From assembly GCF_050624435.1 (NCBI RefSeq), contig NC_134539.1:147413525-147477524 (forward strand): a stretch of 64,000 nt of DNA, written 5' to 3'. The stretch comes from Tenrec ecaudatus (taxonomy: Eukaryota; Chordata; Mammalia; Afrosoricida; Tenrecidae). The translations under genes were made by a program, and so were the position numbers. Shown piece by piece: positions 23,609 through 36,900 of this stretch (its first letter is position 1; each line of letters opens with the position of its first letter). The notes under the pieces are model-generated. The model was not told the origin of the DNA. It worked only from the letters and a program-made list of their open reading frames with translations, and searched no databases.

Positions 23609-23717
23609 TATTTGAGAAGCATTCAATCTGCTAAATCCAATAAAATATAAGGGAAAGTTACTGCTTTACATTTAGATAAAATATATGAGAAGATATACAT
23701 GAATTAAACAAAAAGAA

Positions 23718-23915
23718 AAATCCAAACTCAGGGCCGAGTCAATTCTGACTCACAGTGATCCTATAGGACAGACTACAACTGTCCCTCGGGCGTTCAGAGA
23801 CTCTTAAGTCTTTATGGGAGGAGACAGTCTCATCTTCCTCCCAAAGAGGTGCTGGTAGGTTCGAACTACTTACCTTGGAATGAACAACCCAGTGCACAAC
23901 CCACAGTCCCACCTA
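23718..23915 (-). repeat. AfroSINE
   Basis: gagtcaattctgactcacag, gatcctataggacagactac and ggtaggttcgaactacttac. Confidence 0.85.
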
Positions 23916-23929
23916 ATATCCTCATGTAC

Positions 23930-24930
23930 AATCCTCAGGTTAAATTGAAAATGAATGTGGGTTAAAGAAATTAAGTAATACCAGGGTTCCTTTTAAACTG
24001 TAACCCTTCCCTCAGATACTAAAAAACAAAACAAAACACAAACAGTAACAATTTTAGTATTTTTAGTGCCAGTATATTTTTAATTTTTAATACGAGTCAC
24101 TCTTAATTCAGTTATATAGCAAAGAATCCATTTCAGTATACAAAATGAAAGGTCTGTCTTAACTTTTAGATCTTATTAATATATTCATATTATTCTTAAA
24201 AGGTAGCATTGATAATTACTTACATATAAGACTTTATGGATTAAAAATAAGTAATTTTGCCATACAATTATAATAGTTGATATAAAAATTATTCACCTGA
24301 GAATAATGTCTTCCATCTTATGTAATGTTATTTCAGGAAATAAGATGAAAAATGTAAGCAGTATGAAAGATACATTAAAGATGAGAATTTCTATTCTTCA
24401 AAAATTAACACCTCTCAATAACAACTAACACCTCTCTATATACTACATGAAAATAGTCTCACTTTGACAAATTCAGTCAGATTGGAATGAGATGGTGACT
24501 GTAAGAATCGAAACAGTGACTCCTACTCTGCGTAGACTAAGTTGTGCTCCTATAAAGCCTGGTGATAGCACAAGCAACATGTCCGATTCTATTTTAATTA
24601 GCTATGAGGATCTGTCTTTCTTCCACTAGATTCTAAGTCATACATAAATTGGAAAGTAACCCTTGCTATCTAAAACACCCAAGTGAATGAGTCATAGGAA
24701 GCCCAATCAATATATGTTGAATTCTTTGCAAAAAAAAATGATTAAAATGACATGCTGAGATTATAGTCTTTGCCCATTAAAAAAGTTATAAATGAAAAGG
24801 TAGTTTTTATGAAGAACAAAATGGAAAATAACTACAAGTCCCCAGGGTGCAGCGTGAGATCTACTCATCTAACTGTTTTCCGTTATGACTACTTGTGTGA
24901 TGCCTAAGCTCTGAGGCTTCTATTTGTCAG
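23930..24930. other. AT-rich intergenic, nothing recognised
   Basis: No repeat or gene signature was seen between two AfroSINEs. Confidence 0.45.
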
Positions 24931-24934
24931 TGAG

Positions 24935-25153
24935 CCACGCTCACACTAACTGCACTGGGTCCATCCTGACTCGGTGACCCTGCAGCATAGAGGAGACTTA
25001 CCCCTTTGGGTTTCTGAGGCTGCCCATCTTGAACGGAGCAGACCGTCTTATGTTTGTCCTGAGGATCAACTGGTGGTTTCACACCGCTAACCATCAAAAT
25101 GCTAGCCTTGTGATCAGCAGCCGAACTCATAACCACCGTGTGTCAGGGCTCCC
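24935..25153 (-). repeat. AfroSINE
   Basis: gggtccatcctgactcggtg through gcagccgaactcataaccac to gtcagggctccc. It borders the repeat-poor block after ABCA5. Confidence 0.8.
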
Positions 25154-25155
25154 TC

Positions 25156-27774
25156 TCAGTAACCACGGTGACTCAGTAAAGCCTGGTCTTCACTTTCAAA
25201 TTTGGTCCTGGGTAGAAAATATAAGCTGGGCGATGCTGGGGTTTTACCTTAACAATTTCCGAATACACATATTTATAATTATTTTGGTTTTGAGAAAAAA
25301 GCTTGAGATCAGAACTGTAAGACCTTTTGAAATAAAGTGCACACATGCAAAACCATGGAGATCACACTGCAAACACACACTTCACATTTAGCTTTTCTGC
25401 TTTTCCTTTGCCTCCCGCCTTCCGGCCGCTTCCTTTGCCAATTACTAGTTAAATTATAATTCTCACGAAAAGATTGTGTTACTCTGAGTGAGAATAGACC
25501 ATTCCTGCAAATAATTCAATTTGTGACCAAAATATTGTCTATGTAAAAATTTAAAAAATAATTCCAATGTCTTTTTTTTTAAAAAAGGTTTACAAGAATA
25601 TGTATTCATATGCAATATTAGTAAAGGAAACAAATAAATAAAATAGGTAAAAACATGATTAATTAGTCAGCATATTCTCAGCTTTCACTTTGCTGGGGAA
25701 ATTTTTCAAATCAGTCACACACAATAAAGATTAAAATTATCAAATAAACTGTACAAAAGCAGGTAACGTGCTCTATTTTGGACTAACATTTCTTAAGTTA
25801 TTTAAAGCCACTTTTTTCAATGTCTGTACTAACCAGTAAACTATGTGTTTATTAAACTTAATTTAGTGTTCAAAGTAATACATAGCTACAAAAATACTCT
25901 CAAAGAGAGACTTCTGGATATTGATATGAACAAAAGATCTAACGGATACCCCTTTAAGTGAACAGCACCGTGCGGCAATGAGTTGCTTAGAAACGCAATG
26001 TGCTATTTATCAATCTATGTACAGAGTAAAAATTTTCTTTCAACTCTGTCTTGAATAGTATCCACAGTACAGCGATCCTCAGGGAAAGATACAGAGAGAG
26101 TACCACGTGACAAATCTGAAATCAGTTTGCTATCATGAGGCAAACGTGAAACAATGATAAGACTAAAAAACAGTACCAACTAAATCTCACGTAGAGAAAT
26201 GGTGCCACTGTGGGCTATAAGATCTAAGCAGAAACTGGTAAAGGGGCTCATTTAGATTCATGAGAAGACCCCTAGGGTAGCTGGCAAAATTAGGCATCTT
26301 TAAGAATGTGAACGTGTACAATTCCCAAAGCAATGAGAGTAAACATCAATCTTAATATGAAGAATGAAAAAAGAACGCTTTTTTCAACCAATTACTGCAA
26401 CCTTAATCACAGTTGTCTTCTCTAATATCTTCATTCTTTAGTTAAAAGGTCATTCTATTTTATCTTCATTAAATAATAACTTCATTAAAAGGCCTTGCAA
26501 TTTAAAGTAACTCAATACCAAATCCTTCCATTGTTACTCTTTAAAATCCCTTTGAATACAATCACCCCCCGATTTGTTTATGCAAATTTTCAGTTTTATT
26601 AATCTGGTTGCAGTATAATATGCAGTAGTGTTATTTCTACTAGAATGTACCTATAGCCCATATATGGATTATGTATGGAAGTATATCTAAGATTATATTA
26701 ATTATAATTAACTATAACCTTACCTCAACTGGGTCATACAGTAAAGTTCTGGGTTTTTTTATTATAGGCAATAAGTATATTTTATTTCTAATTTTTATTG
26801 AATCTCCAAAAAGAGTCTTTTTTATGTCCTACCACATACCAAAGCAAATCTGCAGTTATATAATATTGTACTTCATGTTCCAGAGAGGAAAGCTATTTCA
26901 AATAACCAAGTTTATGGATAAACATGATTACCCAACTAAATTTTTATGCAAAGAATAAAATAAAAGGCACCGTTCTAAAGGAAGTGCTAAAATTTTCTTA
27001 TAGCCTAATTCTACCACTTCTTTAGGTTATCTGCCATTCTGCTGACAAAAAGTCAAAGAATCAGATAATTGAAAAGAAAGATACTAGATACAGTCTTCCT
27101 TCAATTTTGCTGATCAAAACCTCTGCATTTTAGTTAAAGCAAGAGAAATGAAATTCAGATTCCTGTTATCAGTGTGTAAAACTTAACTGTCCATAAGTTT
27201 ACTAAGGTCGATGAGTGCCCCCTGGTGGATGCCCCTTTCTGGAACCCTTCCAACAGCACTGAGATTGTCTAGTGATTCCATGTTTTATGTTTTTTAATGA
27301 TGCCAATTTTCATACAGTTTCTATTAGAAAGTAAAAGGTAGAAGCCAGAAACTTTGATATGATGTCGTATTCTATGTATTATTATATGGTGGCATTATAC
27401 ATGTGATAAGATAACAAAGCCCTTAAAAATAAATGTAATTTCAAAATAAAATTTTATCATTATCCTTTCAAACCTCAAATTCAAAGGGTGTAAAAGCAAA
27501 TACCCTACTTGACATACAGATTACAGTTAAATATGCTTCAGATACAAAACATGCAGGTTCTATTAATTATATGAAAATTTTATTTGCAGAAAGCAAAGCA
27601 CAACCACAGCATTTCAATTAATGAGCTTAGTAAATCCGGTGAAATAAGCCTTTTCTTTATTCCATATGCTTTCATGGTTCTCCAAGTCACTACTTAAATA
27701 ATACATCTTTTAAACCAGTGTTCAAACCAAGTGAATAATAAATACTTTCAACAAGGAAACTGGAGTAACACAAT
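25156..27774 (-). other. Repeat-poor AT-rich block after the ABCA5 stop; candidate long 3' UTR
   Basis: About 2.6 kb directly downstream of the ABCA5 stop has no interspersed repeat I can recognise, in a window otherwise full of them. Several minus-strand AATAAA motifs occur (for example near 27656 and 27580). Human ABCA5 mRNA has a long 3' UTR, so part of this block is probably transcribed, but the poly(A) site cannot be fixed from sequence alone. No ORF of interest is present. Confidence 0.45.
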
Positions 27775-27882
27775 TCAAAATATCACTCTGTCTTCTTGTG
27801 TTCGTTGCCACCAAAGCGTGCTGTTGAAAGTGCTGCAACTACTGTCTTCTTCCTCTTGCTCCTTAGTGAGTTCCACAAAGAC
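27775..27882 (-). CDS. ABCA5: ABCA5 terminal coding exon
   Basis: 108 bp including TGA (27775-27777), acceptor gctcctcag. It encodes [20 protein letters not shown] then [15 protein letters not shown]. This C-terminus identifies ABCA5. Confidence 0.97.
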   Translation of the reverse strand, partial: VFVELTKEQEEEDSSCSTFNSTLWWQRTQEDRVIF

Positions 27883-30800
27883 CTGAGGAGCAAAAGGACA
27901 TGACGACAGCGTACCAAATTAAAATTACTTCAGAACTTTAAGTCTTTAATTATATGAATAACTCACTTATCAAATAATTGCTGATATTAATACTATTCAA
28001 AAAATAGTCATCTTCATCAATCACAAGCAAAGATCCATCTTACTCTAGAAGAGTATTAGACTCTTTATGATTAACATATGTATTGATCACTATCACAATA
28101 TAAAAACAATCTAAAATATTCTGTAAACATAATTGTATGTATGCTAATATGACATGCCATCATCACATTCCACTTTCTCTTTTTCTTTTAAACTGAACTG
28201 TTCAAAATAAGCACAGGCCTTGAAGTTGTTAAAATTATATAAAATATTTAGAAATGTACTATAATATTTGTCTCTGGTTCACAATCTCTCTCCCTCTCCG
28301 ATATAAACTTCAATGATTGATGAGTAAAAACTTTCATTTATAAAATATTTTATTTAACTTTTTATTAACAAGGTGAAGACACAGCTTACAAGGTTAATGC
28401 CTTAGATATATAAAGCACTGCTACAGTTAGCAAAATAAAAGAGAAGCCATCCAATTAAAAGCATGTAAGTATGCATTTCATGAAAGAGGATATGAAATGA
28501 TCAACAAACACATGAAAAGATGCTCAATATCATTAAGCATTCAAAAACATCAAAGTCGCTGCTCTGGAGTTGGTTCTGAATCATAGCAACCCTGGAGGAC
28601 AGGACAGAACTGCTCCTATGTTTCTGAGATTGTAACTCTTTACAGGAGGTAAAGCTGAGTCTTCCTCCTGACCAGTAAGCATGTTGCTGACGTTGTTAAG
28701 TGCAGATGAGTCAGTTCTGAATCACAGCGACCTTGAGGACAAGAGGACGAAGTCCTGCCTGATCCTGTGTCATCCTCACAATTGGTTTTACGTTTGAGCC
28801 CATCATTGCAGCCACTGTGTCCGTCTATGTTGACGGAGGCCATCCCTTTTTGCTGATCATCTACTTTACTACGCATGATGTCCTTTCTCCACGGTCTCTC
28901 CTGACAGCATGTCCACATACATGAGACAAAGTTTCACTATCCTGGCCTCTAAGAAGCATTCTGGTTGAACTTCTTCCAGGACAAGATTTGCTTGTTCCTT
29001 TGGCAGTCCATCATATTCTTTGCCAACACCACAGTTCAGATGCGTGGGTTCTTCTTCCGTGTTCCTTATTCAGTGTCTTACTTTCACATGCATGTGAGGC
29101 TTACCTTACTCCTAAAGCCATAGTCTTGCTTTTCAAGACTCTGAAGAGGCCTTATGCAGCATACAAGGGGGTACCCCCCAAATGTAATCCTCCCATACAC
29201 CAAAAGCTATGCATTTAAATGTTTACAAAACAACCGAATCACCTTCAAAGCACTCTCCATTACACTTAATACATTTGCCAAATATGCGATTCCAGTCTTG
29301 AAAACTTTTCAAACTCATCTATTTGAATAGCTGACAGAGCACCTCCCTTGTTTTTTCTTCCCCTCTTCTACTTCTCAAATTGCTGTCCTTTCATGTCCCT
29401 CTTCATTAGCCGAAACAAAGAGAAGTCACACAAAGCAAAGTCAGGTAAGTAAGGTGCATGGGACAAGAGAGGCATGATGTTTTTTGCCAAAAACTGGCGC
29501 ACTGAGCTGGTGTATTGTCGTGGTGGCAAAACCAGTCTCCTGTTGGCCACAAAGCAGGCCTTTTTTGTCACCACTGTTTATGCTATCTTTTTAGAACCTT
29601 TAAATGAGTGGTTCTCAACCTGTGGGTAGAGACCCCTTTGGGGGTTGGACGACCCTTTCACAGGAGTCGCCCAATTCTTAACAGTAGCAAAATGACAGTT
29701 ATGAAGTAGCAGCAAAAATAATTTTATAGTTGGGAGATCACCACACCATGAGGAACTGTATTAAAGGGTCAAGGCATTAGGAAAGTTGAGAACCACTGCT
29801 TTAAATAGAAAGCTGATTAACAGTCTGACCTGGTGGAACTAACTCCAGTCAACATTGTCATCCATTCAGGAAGCTGAGGGCTGTCCAGTATGAGGTTTGT
29901 CATCAATAAACACTTCACCTTTTATGAAATGAGAAAACCACTAGTACACTTGAATTCTTCCCATAGCGCTGTCCTTGTAAGCAGTGCTCAACATCACAAC
30001 AGTTTCTGCAGCATTTTTCCTAAGCTGGAAACAAAATTTCATGGCCACGCGCTGTTCTCTTAAATTGACCATCACAAAAAATGAGGGTCGAGTAAAACTG
30101 CTTTTACAAAAAAATTAACTGTGACCATTGAAACCCTTCCCAGGGGACGCAACTAGGTGCACTAACTCAAAGAGCTGCCGCAATGTTTGCCTAGCAGGGA
30201 AAATGTGTACTGAGAAAGTTCTGCTCCATCCAACACAGTTCTGGGATTGTCTCGGTACCCCCTTACATGTACTTCATGCAATAGGGCATATAGTTTTTTT
30301 TACTACTGCCTCCATGAGCTGTAATTGTGGGTCCAAGCAAAATGAAATCCTTGAAAACTTCAAGCTTTTCTCCATTTATTATGATGTTATCTACCTGGCT
30401 AGTTGTGAGAATTTTGGTTTACTTCATGTGGAGTTGTAATCCATACTGAAGGCTATACTCCTTGATCTCATCTGCAAGTGCTTCAGGTCCTCCTCAGTTT
30501 GAGCGAGCAAGCAAGATTGTGCCATCTGCATATCGCAGTTTAATATGTCTTCCTACCTTTCGATGTCCCATTCATCTTAATATAATCCAGCTTCTGATGA
30601 TTTGCTTAGCATGCACAATGAGTAAGTATGGCGAGAGGATACAACCCTGAAGCACAGTTTTCCTGATTTGAAACCATGTTGTGTCCCTTGTTCTGTTTGC
30701 ACAACTCCCTCTTGATCCATGTACAAGTTCCACAGGAGCACAATGCAGTGTTCTGGAATTCTTGTTCTTCTCAGGGCGATCCATAGTTTGTTATGATCAC

Positions 30801-33800
30801 ATTCTTTCGCATAGTCAATGAAATACAAATACACATCTTTCTGGTATTCTTTCTCTGGTTTGAACCTAAGTTTATCTTATGTCATCCATGATATACCTTG
30901 TTTCACATCCTCTTATGAATTCAGCATGAACCTCTGGCAGTTCTCTGCCAATGTATTGCTGAAACTGTTGCCGGGTGAGCTTCACCAACATTTTACTTGT
31001 ATGTGATATCAATGATCTTGTTTTATAATTTGAATTTTGTTGGGTGACTTTTGTTTGGAATAGATGCAAGTATGTATCTCTTCCAGTCAGCCGGCCAAGT
31101 AGCTGTCTTCCAAATTTCTTGGCATAGCTGAGTAAATGTTGCCAGTGCTTCACCAGCTTGCTGAAAACATTTCAATCGGTATTTCATCAATTCCTGGAGC
31201 CTGGTTTTTGCCTAATGCTTTCAGTGCAGCTTAGACTTCCTTCAGTACCATTGGTTCTTGCTCAGATGTAACCTCTTGAAAATGGTGAATGCCAACCAAT
31301 TCTTTTTGGTATGGTGATTCTGAATATTCCTTCTATTTTTAATGCTTCCTATATAATTTAATATTTGTGTCATAGAATCTTTCACTAATGCCACTCATGA
31401 CTTGAATTTTTTCTTTAGTTTTTTTCAGTTTAAGATATGCCGAACGTGTTTTTCCTTTTTAATTTTCTAAATAAGTCTTCCTCAAGTTATCCTTTGAAAT
31501 TTTCTCTTCAGCTCTTTGACTTCAGCGTTTCTTCCATTTGCCTTAGCTACTCCACATTTCAGAGCAGGGTTCACAGTCTCTGACGTCCACTTTGATCTTT
31601 TCTTTCTTTCCTGTCTTTTTAATGACCCTTTGCTTTCTTCTTTTATGATGTTTTTTAATGTTCTCCCACAGCTCATCCGGTCTTCTATCATTAGTGTTCA
31701 ATGCATCAAATCTATTCTTGAGATGTGCTTTAAATTTGACTGGGGTTGGGACAATTAAGCATAGTGGATGCAAATTAATTCACCATGAAATATCATTTCA
31801 TTCCCCTCAGGTTTCTAAAGGAGCTCTGGTGGGGTAGCTGGACTACTAACCACAAAGTCAGCAGTTCAAAACCACCAGTCACTCCCAGGAAGGAAAATGA
31901 AGCTTTCTGTTCCTAAAAAGATTTACAGCCTCAAAACCCAGAGGGGTAAATTCTACTCTGTCCTATAGGTAGCTATTGTTGGAAATGATTTGATGGCAGT
32001 GAGTTTGGGAGGTTGACTAAGGTAAAAATAACAAAAACAGACAATAACAAATACAGGTGAAGATGTACAGAAACCAGAACTCTCAACCATTTCCAGAACT
32101 CCCAACCATTGCTGGGAAGGATGCAAAATAGCCAATTCTATAATAGTTGAGCAAAAAATTCCTATGACCCAGCAATTCTAATTAGGTATAGATCCAAGAG
32201 ATTTGAAATCAGTAACACAAATAAATATACATGCGCCAACATTCACTGCAGCACAATTCACAACAGCCAAAAGGTGCGAGCAACCTAGATGTCCACCAAT
32301 GGATGAGTAGATAAACATAACGTCATTCATAAATACAATACCACTTAGCCACAAAGAAAAATGTCATTCTTAAGAGAAATGTCATTCTGATAGGTGGATG
32401 AATCCTGAAAACCTAATGCTGAGTAGAATATGTTAGTCACAAAATGATTAATATTGGATTGCCTCACACACGTGAAATAACAATTGACAGCAACTAAAAT
32501 TAATTTTTAAATTTTTTGCATTTTTAATTTAAATGTGTTTTATTTAAGTTTAATGTTAATTCCATGCTCTCTTTCGGTAAGAATACAGATTCTGTGTCTG
32601 CGGCCCCAGTCAGAAATCTAGTAGTACAAATTAGCTTCGAAACTAAAGTTTATTAACAACAATTATAGATGATGATTATATAATCTGATTAATGTAACTG
32701 ATGCTCTAAACTGTACACCTGAAAAATGTTGACACATGTGTGTTATGCAAGGGAGCGTCAAAAAGTTCCTGTGAAAATTCTCTTACCTTCTAATTCCATT
32801 TTTCCGAGGGCCCTTTTAAACCCGCTTATATTTTTACAACAAAAATACTTAGACACACAGTTTAACTTTATAGTACCTGTTCAAGTGTTGCTTGAGAAAA
32901 ACTGTATTCTTCAATGGCAAACGTATGTTTAGCTATTAAGGTATAAAAACAATACATATCAAGGTTTTTAAACATTAAAATGACAATAAGGTATTAATTT
33001 TTATAATAGAAAATCTCTAAAATCAACTAATTTAAATTAGAAGCTGCTAAAAGGCCCCTTTCCTCTACCTTGCTTTCATTTCCCTTTCCCACTTGCACAG
33101 TATCCCGAAAGCCTATGGACTACACGTTTACTGTTCTAGCCTCCTTTAGCCTCTTCCCAGCGCCTCCCTTCATTGCCCTTTTACTCCTGTTCTTTTGTTT
33201 CCTCTTGATCCCTGCTCTGTCTCCTATTCCCCAACTCCCAAAATATTCTGATCTTGACTTTTTAACTAGATTAGTCACTGGTGATATTTCCATATAGCTG
33301 TCTTTCATTCACTCACTCACAAACTCACTCACTCATTCACTCACTGCCTTAGAGTCAATTTCAACTCATAGTGACTCTATAGGACAGGGCAGAACTGCCC
33401 CTGTGGGTTTCCAAGGCTGTGACTCTTTATGGGAGTGGTAAACCTCCTCTTTCTCCTGCAGAGAAGCTGGTGGTTCCACATTGCTGGCCTTGCGGTTAGC
33501 CATTCAATGCAATTCCTTACGCCACCAGACCTCCGGGCTATCTTTAGCAAATCTCTACCCCAGCTGCCACATAATGCCGGGCTTCCGTGTTCCTTTAGAG
33601 CTCTCCCCATCCTCCGGCAGTATGAATTCTTTTCTAGCCTGCTGCTACTGGGCTCTTGATACCACTGCTCCTTCTATGGCCCAGTTAAGGAAGTAAGAAT
33701 TCAGGAGACCCAAAGATCCCACTGCTGGAATAAATTAGGGAGGAACGACTATGCAGAATTCTCTCATAGGAGCACTGTGATGAACTGTGGTGATGGGCCA

Positions 33801-33899
33801 TCAGGATCCCACCAGCTTGTTAAAATAGCCCTTGTAATTAGGGTTATCTCTAAACTGGCTGCCCAACCCCTCAATGTGGAAATCCCAAATTTGCATTTC

Positions 33900-33946
<47 letters not shown>

Positions 33947-36900
33947 TAGTGGTTATACCATAGACCACATGGTCAGCAGTTCAAAACCACCAGCAACTCC
34001 AGAGGAGAAAGACTGGGTGTTCTACTGCTGTGAACAGTACAGTCTGGCAATCTCACTGGGGGTTGCTACGAGTTTTCCGACACACGTCTGTGCAACAGTG
34101 GTGTTCGGATAGTGAACTACATTCTGGCATATAATTTTTTATAGTTAAAGTAGACAATAGGGCAGTGAACTAGTTGTGAAAATTTTGAATCCCACAATTG
34201 ATCTACAAAATTCTTATAGCACTGACTTTGCATATATCTTACCATTTATCATGCTTTTTAAAAAAAAGATGAGTCCCAAATACTGAATTTTTAACAATTA
34301 AATCTTTCATAATTAGAGAGCTATCTTATATTTTCTCTCAATACTACTTACCTTCTTCCAGCTTAGAAAAAGATTGTGAAAGGGACTGAACATCTTCCTT
34401 AGGAATTTTGAAAGCCAAAATAGAGGAAAAGCTGAAAACATATGTAAGATACAATGTGAATCATTAAAAAAGCTAAAATTAAAATGATTAAAGTTTAAAG
34501 GTTAAAATTAATGTCAATAATATATTTAAATATGTTTGGATAAACACTGACCTTATAAAATATTTTGGATAAACTTTAGTATTATAGTATATTTACACAT
34601 ATAGTAACTGTCATGATAACCAAGAACTTTAAAACGCTTCAATACTATCAACATTAAAATATCTAACCTAAGATGATACAATGTGAGAGCACAACTATGA
34701 GGCGAAGCAGTTTTACATGTGCATGTGTGCCTATATAAACATGGAGGGGTTCCAAAAGGGTATAGAAAAATTGAAATTAAAAGACAAAGGGATTTTTCCA
34801 CTAACTTTTTAAATCTCACACACACACATGAGCAGAAGTCATAAAAGGCTGCTACCAGGCTTTTAGTTCATACATGCATGGGTTTATTCCAAGTAAAATG
34901 AGTGTAAACGTGTGCCTGTAGTCAGTGGATAGCTACAGACAAGTTCTTCCAGCAATAGACTTATCTTAGCCTTGTTTGTTTGTTTGTTTGTTTGTTTATC
35001 TTAGTCTTGTTAAATACCTTACAAAGATGAATACTAAAAGAAAGTGGTATGGGAATATCATTAGCTCATAGAGCTGATCTCTCCATTCTTTTGTTTTTTT
35101 TTAAGCAAGATCAAAACTAATGAGGACAATTTTATGGTACAGATTGTAATCAGTGATTGGTCTTAAATTTATCAATATAATCTTGAGAGCAAAGTCCAAT
35201 CCAAACAGTGGCTTCCAACAGGATCTGCTGTACCAGTTAAATTCAAAATAGAGAGGTCAGCTCACAAGGTTATGGTGATTATTTTGGGGGATGCCTAAAG
35301 GGTAATTTTGATAAATCTTCTTGAAGAACAATCATAGGGGATTATTATGCATAAGTTTAAAGACCACTGATAACTTCCTTGTGAGAAAAAGTCCAGTAAA
35401 ATTGTGTCAAGCTTTCGTTTTGTTTTGCAATCAGGATGCTATGATCTGCTCATTGTTCAGAGGTAGCAAGGGCTGTCCTAACAGAATTTCTTTTGGAACC
35501 TTATCCCATTCGTCCTATAGACCTAATCTTTCCCTTGAGGACTTCCTTTGTTCCCAAAGACCATTTAAAGTAGTGGTTCTCAACATGTGGGTTGCCCGAT
35601 TCATAACAGTAGCAAAATTAGTTATGAAGGAGCAACGAAAATGATTTTATGGTGGTTGGGGAGTCACCACAACATGAGGAACTGTATTAAAGGGTCGCGG
35701 CATGTGGGAAACAGAAAGATTTCTCCCAAGTCGTCTCCCCCAAATATATGTTAGACTTAGGACACTGCTTGCAGCTAATGGTAAATGATTATCAAGTTAT
35801 GTCCCTGAAAGCATTCAGTTGCCAGACTACTGTCTGGTCCCACCACAGGCAGGCCCCACTCCCTGCTGTTAAGGACAATGGGCTACTTCTCCCTAAAGGC
35901 TTGCCACCATTAGTCTGGTTGCTGTAGGTGGGGCTTACACCCTACTGATAATGGTTTCTATGGAGATAAGAACAAGTTAGGCTGCAATCCTGAATCTAGG
36001 ATCAGCTCTTATTGCCACATGTATACCCCCAATCCCTCCTCTTCCTATTGCATGTATATCCCTAGATTGTCCCCCTCTCCTTGCTGTATTACCTATAGTA
36101 CAACCCCTTCCTGTGATGTATATCTTTACCTGTAATTAGGGGGCTTGCATGTTCCCCCCAAAGGTATATATGGGCCTTGGTTAGCAATAAAGATCCCTCT
36201 TGGCCTCTCAGTTCCCCCTTCTTCTCCCTGCCTCCCCATCCTCCTTTCCCTCCTCCCCATCTCCACGTGGACCACCACTGAGCGGGGGGCTAAGGTGGGC
36301 ATGCTACCATGAAATGTGTCTGACTCCACTATTTCAATATCTCTTCTATCTCTCATGCTCTCTATGACTTTATTATATACATATAATGTACAATTGTGCC
36401 TATGAAACCTGCGATTAGTTGAGGGGGGCTGGCCTTACAACCTCCACAGCGGCATTAGGAAGGTTGAGAACCACTGATTGAAAGGGATGTGATTTGTGTC
36501 CCTTAAGGCTGCTAAAACTGTGTGTGTGTTTGTGTGTATACATACATGCACATATAAGTACCCAAGGAGAAATCAAAATGTTGTGGGAAAATAAAATTAA
36601 AAGATGGACATTTTCCACAAACTTCCTGAAGGCTACGTGAGCGTGTTTGTGTGTATGTGTGTAGAAAAAGAGAATGCATGTGTACCTGCCTGAGTGGAGA
36701 GTGGTTCCCCCCAATCCTTAATAAAGCAATCAAGTATTATTGCTCTACAGAAAACACATCTAACTAATTTAAATATTTACCTTTCCTGGCGGCTTGCATT
36801 TGGAAAAATATATAGAATTTCTCTTTGAAGTCGGTCTATTTCTAGGTTTTCTATCCAATCCTTCAATTTAATTTCCAAAAAGTAGCCTTTTCCAAACTTG

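Larger units (their letters stand above)
28690..31760 (-). mobile_element. RTE-clade LINE split by mariner and SPIN
   Basis: Minus-strand fragments include [40 protein letters not shown] and [15 protein letters not shown], all RTE reverse-transcriptase blocks. The 28690-29164 part is the sequence downstream of RT and 30264-31760 holds RT. The gap is the mariner at 29165-30263. Together these make the longest RTE copy here. It lies in the last ABCA5 intron. Confidence 0.87.
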
